Positions 9,069 to 18,200 of a stretch of DNA of 64,000 nucleotides are shown here, in pieces. The notes beneath the pieces were generated by a model that was not told the origin of the DNA, did no database searches, and saw nothing but the letters and a program-made list of their open reading frames with translations. Source of the DNA: Paramicrobacterium fandaimingii (GTDB lineage: Bacteria; Actinomycetota; Actinomycetes; Actinomycetales; Microbacteriaceae); NCBI RefSeq assembly GCF_011751745.2, contig NZ_CP061170.1:124001-188000 (forward strand). Direction: 5' to 3'. Every line of letters starts with the position of its first letter. Within the stretch, counting starts at the first letter, position 1. Position numbers and translations under genes: made by a program.

Positions 9069-9560
9069 TCAACTGCCGTCGCGCACCGACCTGATGAACC
9101 GCGTGACGTTGACGCGCATGGCCGCAATGCGCTGCTGCCGCGCGGCCTCGACGTCGAACCCGACGTACGCTGTGCGCGGCAGTCGGCGCGCATTGACGTT
9201 GCACTCGAAGTTTGCGCACGCCAGGGTTCCGACGGTGTCGCCCTTGCGCCCAGCGTCACCGGCGCGCTTCGCGACGAAGAACACAACCTCGTTGGGAAGG
9301 TGAACGTCTTCGCACCAGGAGCACTGCGGCCGCGTGCGGGTGGCGCCGTCGGCCAGCCGCAGCGCAACGCCGACGAGCTCGTCATCGACGAGGGCGATGA
9401 CGTACCCCTGCTTGGGAAACTTCGTGTCACGCCACCCGAGAAAATCAAGAGCATCCCAGTCGAGGGAGTCGACATTCTCGGGCAGCGTCAGTGCCGAGCG
9501 CTCGCGTTTTGACGCGTTGATGAACGATGAACGAATCTGCTTTTCGGAGATCGGGTGCAT
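9069..9560 (-). CDS. FBP-type treble-clef zinc-finger protein
   Basis: A 163-residue protein starting MHPISEKQIRSSFINASKRE. The CSWC pair and a second Cys pair in ACANFECN form the C-terminal zinc finger of the actinobacterial family that is often labelled fibronectin-binding protein. The family name rests on an old experiment; a ribosome- or translation-linked role (EF-G-binding-like fold) is more plausible. The start at 9560 is chosen because the family begins there, though the frame is open to 9617. It stands alone. Confidence 0.75.
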   Translation of the reverse strand: MHPISEKQIRSSFINASKRERSALTLPENVDSLDWDALDFLGWRDTKFPKQGYVIALVDDELVGVALRLADGATRTRPQCSWCEDVHLPNEVVFFVAKRAGDAGRKGDTVGTLACANFECNVNARRLPRTAYVGFDVEAARQQRIAAMRVNVTRFIRSVRDGS

Positions 9561-9834
9561 AAAAAGCCCTTGTGTGTGTTGACGGCGCCGTGAGGCGCTC
9601 GTCTGCTTACCTGTCAATGGAATACCCAGGATGCTGCGGCTTTCAGCCGCGCCGGGGGCGCTGTGCGTCGACGGGCACAGTCGTGCCTCGACGCGAGGGA
9701 AGCACTATCTCGATCCGGCGGTCGAAGCGCCGGCAGCCTCCAGACGCCCAGCGGGCAGAGCGATCGAGTCGGTAAACATGCGCATGAGTATACGCCTCAC
9801 ACGCGGCAAAATTCTTCTCGCGCCGGCGAGGAGA

Positions 9835-9853
9835 TTAGGTTAGGCTCAGCTAA
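9835..9853 (+). promoter_or_regulatory. iron box (DtxR/IdeR operator)
   Basis: TTAGGTTAGGCTCAGCTAA matches the 19-bp DtxR/IdeR consensus (TTAGGTTAGSCTAACCTAA) at all but two or three positions. It ends one base before the GTG start of the siderophore-transporter ATPase. Iron-loaded DtxR/IdeR bound here would block the promoter or start of the operon. Confidence 0.85.
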
Positions 9854-9854
9854 C

Positions 9855-10673
9855 GTGGAAGCGATTGAACTTGCGGCCGAGCATCTCGAGCTGAGCTACG
9901 AGCGTGAGGCCGTTGTGCACGACGTGTCTCTGGAAATCACGCCAGGTGCCGTCACGGCACTCATCGGCCCGAACGGCAGTGGCAAGTCCACGGTGCTGCG
10001 CTCGATGGCCCGGCTTCATCCCGTGACGTCCGGCTCCATTCAGCTGCGCGTCGGTGGCGACACGAGCGAGGTCCGCGCCGTGAGCGCACGAGATTTCGCC
10101 CGCCGTGTCACGCTTCTGTCACAGTCGCGGCCCAACCCCTCGGGGCTCAGCGTGCGCGACGTTGTCGCCTACGGCCGGCATCCTCATCGGCGGCGCTTCT
10201 CGGCACTGACCGACGCTGATCTTGCTTCGATCGACAAGGCACTGCGATTGACAGGCACAGAGCTCATGGCCGACCGCGCCGTCGACCAGCTCTCTGGGGG
10301 CGAACTTCAGCGCGTCTGGCTCGCCACGTGCCTCGCGCAAGACACCGGTGTGCTGCTGCTCGACGAACCCACCAACCACCTCGACCTTCGCTACCAGGTC
10401 GAGATTCTCGACCTCATGCGCGAGCTCGCCGACGATCACGGCACGGCCGTCGGTGTGGTGCTGCACGATCTCAACCACGCGGCAGCGGTCGCCGACCACG
10501 TCGTGCTGCTGAGCGGCGGACGCGTGCGGGCCGAGGGAACGCCGCCCGAGGTGTTCTCGGCGGGCGTCCTCTCGGAGGTCTACGGCATTCCGATCGTCTC
10601 GCGCGTCGACGACGATTCGGGCCTCGTCCGCGTCGAATCGCTGCCGCGGCGCTGTCTGGCCCGCGCCGTCTAA
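9855..10673 (+). CDS. iron-siderophore ABC transporter ATPase
   Basis: A 272-residue ABC ATPase of the FecE/FhuC type. It shows Walker A GPNGSGKST, signature LSGGELQRVWLA, Walker B LLLDEPTNHLD and the switch His in VVLHDLNHA. It powers import of ferric siderophores with the lipoprotein and fused permease that follow. The GTG at 9855 follows the iron box directly. No Shine-Dalgarno sits at the normal distance (GAGGAG is about 21 bases away), so the mRNA may be leaderless, which is common in actinobacteria. The open frame extends far upstream, but without family similarity. Confidence 0.9.
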   Translation: MEAIELAAEHLELSYEREAVVHDVSLEITPGAVTALIGPNGSGKSTVLRSMARLHPVTSGSIQLRVGGDTSEVRAVSARDFARRVTLLSQSRPNPSGLSVRDVVAYGRHPHRRRFSALTDADLASIDKALRLTGTELMADRAVDQLSGGELQRVWLATCLAQDTGVLLLDEPTNHLDLRYQVEILDLMRELADDHGTAVGVVLHDLNHAAAVADHVVLLSGGRVRAEGTPPEVFSAGVLSEVYGIPIVSRVDDDSGLVRVESLPRRCLARAV

Positions 10674-10727
10674 GTCACGCTGCAGCCGCAGCATCCGATC
10701 CGTGTTTCCCCTCACGAAAGTAGAGCT

Positions 10728-11765
10728 ATGTCACGACGCACCACTACAGCCACCGCCGTCACATTCGCGGCCCTGACCGCCCTTGTGTTGACGGGGTGCG
10801 GAACCACATCGGTCGAAGCTTCGGGCGACGACACGTCGAACGAAGCCGTCTCTCAGTCGTGCGAGAACGACGAGACGACAACATCGACGGATCCTGTCTC
10901 GCTCACGGACGATCTCGACCGCACGGTGACGCTCGACAAGCCGGCCGAGCGCGTCGCCGTTCTCGAGTGGCAGCAGACCGAAGACCTTCTCTCACTATGC
11001 GTGACGCCCGTGGCCGTCGCCGATGCCGAGGGCTACTCCACGTGGGACACCGCCGAAGCCTTGCCTGAGGGTGTGGCCGACGTCGGCACGCGGCAAGAGC
11101 CCAACCTCGACGCCATCTTCGGCGCCGACCCCGACCTGGTGATCGTCGAGGTGTCCTCGCCCGATGACGAGATCGTTTCGCAGCTTGAGGCATACGACGT
11201 TCCGGTGCTCGCGACTGTGGGGGCGGATGCTGCTGATCCCATCCAGCACATGAAAGACACCTTCTCACTGATCGCGGATGCGACGGGACGAAGTGAGCGC
11301 GCCGACGTGGTGCTCGACGGCTTCGACACGGCGCTCGCCGACGCGAAGGCCGCGGTCGGCGATGCCGACCTGGCGACGACGGACTTCGTCTACTTCGACG
11401 GCTGGGTTCAGGGCGGCAATGTCGCCATCAGGCCGTTCGGCCAGGGCTCGCTCTTCGGTGAACTGGGTGAAGAGCTCGGACTCACAAACGTCTGGGAGGG
11501 CGAGGTCGATCCGACGTATGGCCTCGGCCAGACCGACGTCGAGGGTCTCGTCGAGGTGGGCGACGCCATGATGTTCTACACCGGAACCGACGACCCCGAG
11601 TCAGACAGCATCGTCGACCTGCTCGCCGACAATGAGATCTGGACGTCACTTCCCGCCGTCGAGAACGGCGAGACCTACGCGTTCCCCACGGGGATCTGGA
11701 CGTTTGGCGGCCCGCGCTCTGCCGAGCAGGCGATTGACGCCTACGTCGAACTGCTCACCGCGTAA
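10728..11765 (+). CDS. iron-siderophore substrate-binding lipoprotein
   Basis: A 345-residue periplasmic-binding-protein type 2 (FecB/FepB-like) protein. The signal peptide ends in the lipobox LVLTGCG, so the mature protein is anchored to the membrane by a lipid at Cys. The mature part contains the class III features VAVLEWQQTEDLLSL, VVEVSSPDDEIV and a C-terminal GGPRSAEQAIDAYVELL helix. It captures the ferric siderophore outside the cell and hands it to the permease. It lies 54 bases after the ATPase gene and 10 bases before the permease gene. Confidence 0.92.
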   Translation: MSRRTTTATAVTFAALTALVLTGCGTTSVEASGDDTSNEAVSQSCENDETTTSTDPVSLTDDLDRTVTLDKPAERVAVLEWQQTEDLLSLCVTPVAVADAEGYSTWDTAEALPEGVADVGTRQEPNLDAIFGADPDLVIVEVSSPDDEIVSQLEAYDVPVLATVGADAADPIQHMKDTFSLIADATGRSERADVVLDGFDTALADAKAAVGDADLATTDFVYFDGWVQGGNVAIRPFGQGSLFGELGEELGLTNVWEGEVDPTYGLGQTDVEGLVEVGDAMMFYTGTDDPESDSIVDLLADNEIWTSLPAVENGETYAFPTGIWTFGGPRSAEQAIDAYVELLTA

Positions 11766-11775
11766 GCGCAGCCGA

Positions 11776-13890
11776 ATGCCGCGCACCGCGACCACTCCTT
11801 CCGCCGCACCGACGGCGGGAGGGCGGTCGCGCGCGCCGAAACTCACAACGAGTCTCGGCGCCGCGGGCGCGCTCGTCGGGCTCGCCCTTCTCGTGGTGAT
11901 CGCCGCCGCGTGGCACATGACGCAGGGAACGTCGAGCACGGGCATCGGCGAGTTGATCGGGATGCTGTCGGGCAACGGGCCCGCCGACGCCGAGGGCGTG
12001 ACGACACGCGACGTGCTGCTGGGTTCGCGCCTGCCGCGCGCCGCTGCGGGCATCCTCGTGGGCATCGCCCTCGGTGTTGCCGGTGCGCTCTTCCAGTCGC
12101 TCGCCCGCAACGCGCTCGCATCGCCTGACACGCTCGCGGTCACTGCCGGCTCGTACTTCGCCGTCACTGCCGTCGCCGCGTTCGGCCTCGCCATTCCGCT
12201 GTGGGCGTCGGGCGGCGTAGCCTTCGTCGGCGGACTGCTCGCTGCGGCACTCGTGCTCGGCATCGCCGGCGGCGCTGGGGCATCGACGACGCGGCTGATC
12301 CTCGCCGGAACGGCGACCGCCCTTGCGCTGCAGGCCGGCACGTCGACGCTGCTCATTCTCTTCGCCGAAGAGACGACGAGCCTGTTCGCCTGGGGCAGTG
12401 GGTCCCTCAGCCAGCTGGGCCTCGAGAACGCCCAGCGCTGCGCCCCCGTTGTCGTCGTTGCGACAGTGCTGGCAATTCTGTTGTCGCGCCGCCTCGACCT
12501 GCTCGGTCTCGGCGATGACGCTGCGGCAGTGCTTGGCGTGCCGATTCGCGCGACGCGGGCAAGCGGCATCCTGATCGCCGTCGTGCTCACCGCGACGGCC
12601 GTGACGCTTGCCGGACCAATTGGGTTTGTTGGGCTGTGCGCACCGGTGATCACCCGCCTCACCGCGCGTGTCGTCCCTGTTCTGCACAAGCACGTCGTGA
12701 TGATTCCCGCCGCAGGTCTCGTCGGCGCTCTCGTCGTGATCGTGGCTGACGCGGTGCTGCGCGCGATTATCGGGGCGGATGCTGCCATTGCGGTGCCCAC
12801 CGGAGTGACGACGACGCTGCTTGGCGCGGTCGTGCTGGTGCTGCTTGCGCGCCGCATCCGCGACTCCGGACCGACGCGCCAGCCGCGCGCCGCGCGCACC
12901 AGCATCCATGGAATCCGACGGACGGTGATCGCCACCGTTGTTCTTGCGGTGCTCGTTGTCGGCAGCGCCCTTGTGGGGCTGCTTGCCGGTGAGCGATGGC
13001 TGCTCACGGGTGACATCGCGCTGTGGCTGCAGAACAACGCGGCTCCCGTGATCGCCCATGCGCTCGACGGCCGCGCGCCGCGCGTGGCTGCCGCCCTTCT
13101 TGCGGGCGCAGCACTCGCGCTCGCCGGAACGTTCGTGCAGGCCAGCGCTCGCAACCCGCTCGCCGAACCGGGCATTCTGGGCATCACGGGCGGCGCGGGG
13201 CTGGGCGCCGTCATCATCGTGACGCTTGTGTCGGGCGGTGGCGTTGTCGCGATGACCGCTGCGGCGATCGGCGGAGCGCTTATCGCGTTCGCCCTCGTCT
13301 ACACGCTCTCGTGGCGTGGCGGTATGAACACCGATCGCCTTGTGCTCATCGGCATCGGCCTCTGGTACGGGTTCACCGCATTGACGACGTTCATCCTTGT
13401 GCGCGCGAACCCGTGGGATACGCCGGCGATCTTCACCTGGCTGTCTGGGTCGACGTATGGCCGCGGCTGGGCGGAGGTGCTCCCCGTGGGCATTGCTCTT
13501 GTCGCCGCAATTCCGCTCGCGGTCGTGTGGCGGCGCGAACTCGACCTGCTCTCGCTCGATGACGACACCCCGCGCCTTGTCGGCGTCGCGCGCGAGCGTG
13601 TGCGTTTCGCTGTGCTGATCACCGCAGCTGTGCTTGCCGCGCTCAGCGTCTCTGCGGTCGGCGTTGTCGGTTTCGTCGGGCTTGTCGCACCGCATGCCGC
13701 GCGGGCGCTGGTGGGCGGACGCCATGCTCGTGTTGCTCCCGTGGCGATGATGCTTGGCGCACTGCTGCTCGTTGTCGCCGATACGCTCGGTCGCACGATC
13801 ATCGCGCCGGCGCAGATCCCCGCGGGCCTCATCGTGGCGATCATCGGAGCGCCGTACTTCGTGTACCTCCTCGCCCGCTCGCGTGCGTGA
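11776..13890 (+). CDS. fused double FecCD permease (FhuB-like) for iron-siderophore uptake
   Basis: A 704-residue protein made of two complete FecCD permease halves (about residues 25-360 and 375-704). Each half carries the family motif: GALFQSLARNALASPDTLA in the first and GTFVQASARNPLAEPGILG in the second. Each ends with the GFVGLxAP element (IGFVGLCAPVITR and VGFVGLVAPHAAR). In most systems the two halves are separate genes; this head-to-tail fusion resembles FhuB. About 20 helices are expected. ATG at 11776 lies 10 bases after the lipoprotein stop. Long antisense open frames over this gene are GC shadows. Confidence 0.93.
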   Translation: MPRTATTPSAAPTAGGRSRAPKLTTSLGAAGALVGLALLVVIAAAWHMTQGTSSTGIGELIGMLSGNGPADAEGVTTRDVLLGSRLPRAAAGILVGIALGVAGALFQSLARNALASPDTLAVTAGSYFAVTAVAAFGLAIPLWASGGVAFVGGLLAAALVLGIAGGAGASTTRLILAGTATALALQAGTSTLLILFAEETTSLFAWGSGSLSQLGLENAQRCAPVVVVATVLAILLSRRLDLLGLGDDAAAVLGVPIRATRASGILIAVVLTATAVTLAGPIGFVGLCAPVITRLTARVVPVLHKHVVMIPAAGLVGALVVIVADAVLRAIIGADAAIAVPTGVTTTLLGAVVLVLLARRIRDSGPTRQPRAARTSIHGIRRTVIATVVLAVLVVGSALVGLLAGERWLLTGDIALWLQNNAAPVIAHALDGRAPRVAAALLAGAALALAGTFVQASARNPLAEPGILGITGGAGLGAVIIVTLVSGGGVVAMTAAAIGGALIAFALVYTLSWRGGMNTDRLVLIGIGLWYGFTALTTFILVRANPWDTPAIFTWLSGSTYGRGWAEVLPVGIALVAAIPLAVVWRRELDLLSLDDDTPRLVGVARERVRFAVLITAAVLAALSVSAVGVVGFVGLVAPHAARALVGGRHARVAPVAMMLGALLLVVADTLGRTIIAPAQIPAGLIVAIIGAPYFVYLLARSRA

Positions 13891-13920
13891 GCGCTTTGCC
13901 CGTGCCGCCTGACCCACTGG

Positions 13921-13985
13921 AAATCGGGGACCAACTTTGCTCATCAAAAGCGCTGCATGGCATGGCAAAAGTTGGTCCCCGATTT
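13921..13985. repeat. long intergenic inverted repeat (18-bp perfect arms)
   Basis: The left arm AAATCGGGGACCAACTTT (13921-13938) is perfectly complementary to the right arm at 13968-13985, with a 29-base loop. It sits between the convergent permease and NUDIX genes. The loop is too long and a T-run is lacking for a classical terminator. It may be a bidirectional terminator or a dispersed palindromic element. No other copy was noticed in this window. Confidence 0.7.
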
Positions 13986-14038
13986 AACTCAAACGAATCG
14001 CCACGGGTGCAGGGCTGCCTGACAACGGTCATCCCCAT

Positions 14039-14566
14039 CTAACGGACGTCTTCCTCGGTCAAGAGCGCGAACTGAAGTGGCTCCCACAGTGTTGTCAGTC
14101 GCTCTACCCACGGGTCTGCGAATTGACCTGACTTCACCCGCATTTCGATATCAGGTAATGAGACCCATGCCGCATTCGCGATTTCGACTGGATCGAGCCT
14201 GAGCTGTGTCGTGGCGACGTGCGCAAGGTAAAGGTCGACAAGCGCGGAGTCCTCAACGTGTCGCCCGACGTGACTGAACGCATCGAATGCTGGCGTGAGC
14301 CCAGTTTCTTCGAGGAGCTCTCGCGCTGCAGCATCCCTGCTGGATTCCCCCTCGAGCGCGCTGCCACCCGGGAATTCCCAGGCGAGACCGAACTCTTTCG
14401 CTGCGTGACGCTGTGTGATCAGAATCTTGCCGTCATCGCGAACAACACACGTCGCCGCGACGATGTGGTAATCCCCTTGGGTCCAATCGGCATCGCCACG
14501 ATAGTGAGTTCTCCCGGTGGGGAAGCCGTTGATATCGGTGACGTCCCACCGTTCAGCGTCCATCAT
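14039..14566 (-). CDS. NUDIX hydrolase
   Basis: A 175-residue protein with an intact Nudix box, GSALEGESSRDAAARELLEE followed by TGL, matching GX5EX7REUXEEXGU. The upstream strand ILITQRHAAKEFGLAWEFPG is typical of MutT-like enzymes. These hydrolyse nucleoside diphosphates linked to another group, often damaged nucleotides. The substrate is unknown. The start overlaps the end of a GrpB-family remnant on the same strand. Confidence 0.88.
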   Translation of the reverse strand: MMDAERWDVTDINGFPTGRTHYRGDADWTQGDYHIVAATCVVRDDGKILITQRHAAKEFGLAWEFPGGSALEGESSRDAAARELLEETGLTPAFDAFSHVGRHVEDSALVDLYLAHVATTQLRLDPVEIANAAWVSLPDIEMRVKSGQFADPWVERLTTLWEPLQFALLTEEDVR

Positions 14567-14717
14567 TCGGCCTCTTCTCTAGATGTAATGGTTCACCGCA
14601 GTCCGCGGTGGATCCGATGTGATCGATCCTTGCTTCCGGGAGGAGGCCGCGGAATCGTGCCTTCGTCTGCTCAAACCGGGCGCGCCGTTCCTCGTCTCGC
14701 GGATCAACGATCTCCAC
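14553..14717 (-). pseudogene. GrpB (UPF0157)-family N-terminal remnant
   Basis: Reading the minus strand from GTG at 14717 gives 54 residues, VEIVDPRDEERRARFEQTKA continuing to EARIDHIGSTA. This matches the beginning of GrpB-family proteins (a V-I-V-x-P start, a RF helix and the IxHIGSTA motif). The normal continuation VPGLAAKPIID is absent: the frame changes into unrelated sequence and stops inside the NUDIX start. A full GrpB protein is about 170 residues, so only about one quarter remains. It is probably a decayed, nonfunctional gene. Confidence 0.6.
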
Positions 14718-14818
14718 TTTCTACTCGTTCATGCCGACCTTCGCAGTGCTCTGAGAGGGCGCGGAACTTCGCCGACGTACATCGAGCGACGAGCGCTCAT
14801 GACCGGAAAGCGCGGGTT

Positions 14819-15082
14819 TCACCAGCGGCACTTACCGCGATCGTCTGTGGTCTCGCCCACCAGCGACGTCAGATCGCTTCGGAGACCGGGATCAGCCTGG
14901 TGACGGCTCAGTCGTCGAATGAGCTCCTCCCGAGGGATCGGCGTGCGGCGCTTTGCGCGCATAGGCTTCAACTCTGCGACTGGGCGGCCGAGCGAGGTAA
15001 TCGTCAGAGGCTCGCCTGCTTCCACTCTCCGGAGCACACTTGCCATATTGTGGCGGAGCTCGCGAGCTGTGACTTCGGCCAT
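14819..15082 (-). CDS. Phd/YefM-family antitoxin (no toxin partner seen)
   Basis: An 87-residue protein, MAEVTARELRHNMASVLRRV then EAGEPLTITSLGRPVAELKP, the clear Phd/YefM antitoxin fold that binds DNA with its N-terminus and the toxin with its C-terminus. A toxin gene (VapC, Doc or RelE type) would be expected just downstream on the same strand, but the 100 bases after the stop encode only short frames without PIN or RelE motifs and then the GrpB remnant. It is therefore an orphan antitoxin, or the toxin has been lost. No ribosome-binding site precedes the ATG. Confidence 0.8.
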   Translation of the reverse strand: MAEVTARELRHNMASVLRRVEAGEPLTITSLGRPVAELKPMRAKRRTPIPREELIRRLSRHQADPGLRSDLTSLVGETTDDRGKCRW

Positions 15083-15265
15083 GCTGTCAGTGTGGCACGC
15101 AGGGAACGGTGACTGTTGGGTGAGCTGGCAATAAAGATACAGTCCTGCTTCAGGATACCGGTGAAAAAACGTCGCTTTACTTCACACTTGGGCGGGGTGA
15201 GACTGGCAGTCTGACGTCCGTACCCCCGCGAGCATTGCCGCTCGCACGCTCGTGAAAGGCACATC

Positions 15266-18200
15266 GTGAGCACATCGCAGACCTCGGCATCGAATGCCAC
15301 CCAGCCGCAGACTCGCCCCCAGGATCTCGCCGACGACGCCATTGCGCTCGCGAAGCGATGGTTGAGCGAGGCAGCGGACATTCCCGCTGACGCCTCGGGG
15401 GAGCGACTCGCTGGTGTTTTGAGCGACCCGAACGGTCTGGCGTTCACCGTCGGGTTCGTCGACGGCGTCGTGCGCCCCGAAGACCTGCATGCTGCGGCGA
15501 AGAAGCTGAAAGAGCTCACTCCGCTCACCCCGCAGTTCCTCCCAGCGGCGCTGCGCGGCGCGATCGGGCTCGGCGGTGCGTTCGCGAAGCCACTGCCGCA
15601 GATCGTCGTGCCGATTGCACGCCGAGTGCTGCGTGAGATGGTCAGCCACCTCATCATCGATGCGAGCGATGCAAAGCTCGGACCCGCCATCGCGAAGATC
15701 AAGAAAGACGACGTCGGCCTCAACATCAACCTGCTCGGCGAGGCGATCCTCGGTGAGCATGAAGCCGAGCGCCGCATCGCCGGAACGAAGGCGCTCCTTG
15801 CGCGCAAAGACGTCGACTATGTGTCGATCAAGGTGTCGTCAACCGTCGCCCCGCACAACCACTGGGCATTCAACGAGGCTGTCGAGCGCATCCAGAATCA
15901 CCTCGCTCCGCTTCTCGAACAGGCAAAGAACGCCAGCCCGCAGAAGTTCATCAACCTCGACATGGAGGAGTACAAAGACCTCGACCTGACACTCGCCGTT
16001 TTCACCGGCATCCTGGATCGACCCGAGTTCAAGCAGCTCGAGGCCGGCATCGTTCTGCAGGCTTACCTTCCGGATGCTCTCGGCGCGATGATGCATCTGC
16101 AGGAGTGGGCTGCGCAGCGCGTCGCCGACGGCGGAGCGCCCATCAAGGTGCGCCTTGTGAAGGGCGCGAACCTGCCGATGGAGCACGTAGACGCCGCGAT
16201 TCACGGCTGGCCCGCGGCGACGTGGGACACGAAGCAGGGTTCAGACACAAGCTACAAGGCAGTGCTCGACTATGCGCTGCACCCCGAGCGCATTCGGAAC
16301 CTGCGCGTCGGCGTCGCCGGCCACAACCTGTTCGACGTCGCGCTGGCCTGGCTGCTCGCGAAGGCCCGCGGCGCGCAAGACGGCGTTGACTTCGAGATGC
16401 TCCTCGGCATGGCCACGGGACAGGCCGAGGTTGTGAAGCGCGATGTCGGGTCGCTGCTGCTCTACACGCCCGTCGTGCATCCGCAGGAGTTCGACGTCGC
16501 GATCGCCTACCTGATTCGTCGCCTCGAAGAGGGCGCGAGCCACGAGAACTTCATGTCTGCCGTCTTCGAGCTCAACGAGAGCGAGACCCTGTTCGAGCGT
16601 GAGAAGCAGCGCTTTCTCGCCTCTCTCGCCGATCTTGAGGCGATCACGGGCGACGGCGACGTTGAGTCGTTCGACGTGCCGAAGCCCAGCAGGCAGCAGG
16701 ACCGCCGTGACTACGACGAGGCAGGCGCCGAGGCGCGCATCGAGACGCGTATCGCAGCCGGGAGAAACGGCGAGTTTGAGAACACGCCAGACACCGATCC
16801 AGATCTTGATGGCAACCGCGAGTGGGGTCGCGCGATCGCGAATCGCATGGCCGAGTCAGCGCTCGGCGTCGCACAGGTTGAAGCTGCGCACATCAGCGAT
16901 GAAGCCTCGCTGAACGACGCAATCGAGCGTGGAATCTCGGCGGCCGACGCCTGGCAGGCGCTCGGCGCAGACGAGCGTGCGCGCATTCTCTACCGCGCAG
17001 GAGAGAAGCTGGAAGAACGCCGCGCTGATCTTCTGGAAGTGGCAGGCTCCGAGGCGGGCAAGACCCTCGACCAGGGCGACCCCGAAGTTTCTGAGGCCAT
17101 TGACTTCGCGAACTACTACGCGATGCTCGGTCAGCAGCTCGAGCAGGTTGACGGCGCGAGCCACACATCGAAGAAGCTCGTCGCCGTCATTCCGCCGTGG
17201 AACTTCCCCATCGCGATCCCCGCGGGAGGAACCCTCGCCGGGCTCGCGTCTGGTGCGTCGGTGATCATCAAGCCCGCATCAAACTCTGCCCGCACCGGTG
17301 CGGTCATGGTGGAGGCACTCTGGGACGCTGGCGTTCCCCGCGACGTGCTGCAGCTTGCGCAATTCAGTGATCGCGAGCTCGCCTCGAAGCTCGTCTCTGA
17401 CGAGCGCGTCGACAGACTGATACTGACCGGCTCGTACGAGACGGCATCGACATTCCGCGAGCTGCGTCAGGATCTGCCGATTCTCGCCGAGACCAGTGGC
17501 AAGAACGCGATAATCGTCACCCCGAACGCAGACCTCGACCTTGCGGCGAAGGACGTCGCGCAGTCGGCCTTCGGTCATGCGGGGCAGAAGTGCTCTGCAG
17601 CATCCCTCGTGATTCTTGTCGGCTCTGTCGCTAAGTCCAAACGATTCCGCAGCCAGCTTCTCGACGCCGTGCAGTCTCTCAAGGTCGGCACTCCCGAGCA
17701 CCTCAGCACGCAGATGGGCCCCGTCATTACAGCGCCGTCGGGCAAGCTGTTGCGCGGACTCACGACACTCGGCCCTGGTGAGAGCTGGGCGATCAAACCT
17801 GAGCCGCTCGCAAGCGACAGCCCCCTCGCGCTCGACAAGAACGGCGAGAACAAGCTGTGGAGTCCCGGCGTGCGTGACGGTGTGCAGCGTGGATCCGAGT
17901 ATCACCTCGTCGAGTACTTTGGTCCGATCCTCGGCATCATGACGGCTGACACGCTCGACGAGGCGATCGACATGGTCAACGACATTGAGTACGGACTCAC
18001 GACCGGTCTGCACTCGCTCGACAGCGACGAGCTCGCTACCTGGCTCGACCGCGTTCAGGCCGGAAACCTCTATGCGAACCGAGGGATCACGGGCGCGATC
18101 GTGCGCCGCCAGTCGTTCGGCGGCTGGAAGAAGTCTGCGATCGGCGCCGGCACCAAGGCGGGTGGCCCGAACTATCTGCACGGCCTCGTTGACTGGTCGG

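Noticed and set aside
11646..13968. Long antisense frames (523 and 737 codons) opposite the fused permease
   Set aside because: They lack membrane or domain features, are rich in Arg, Ala, Ser, Gly and Asp as expected from reading GC-rich DNA backwards, and overlap a gene with clear duplicated FecCD motifs.
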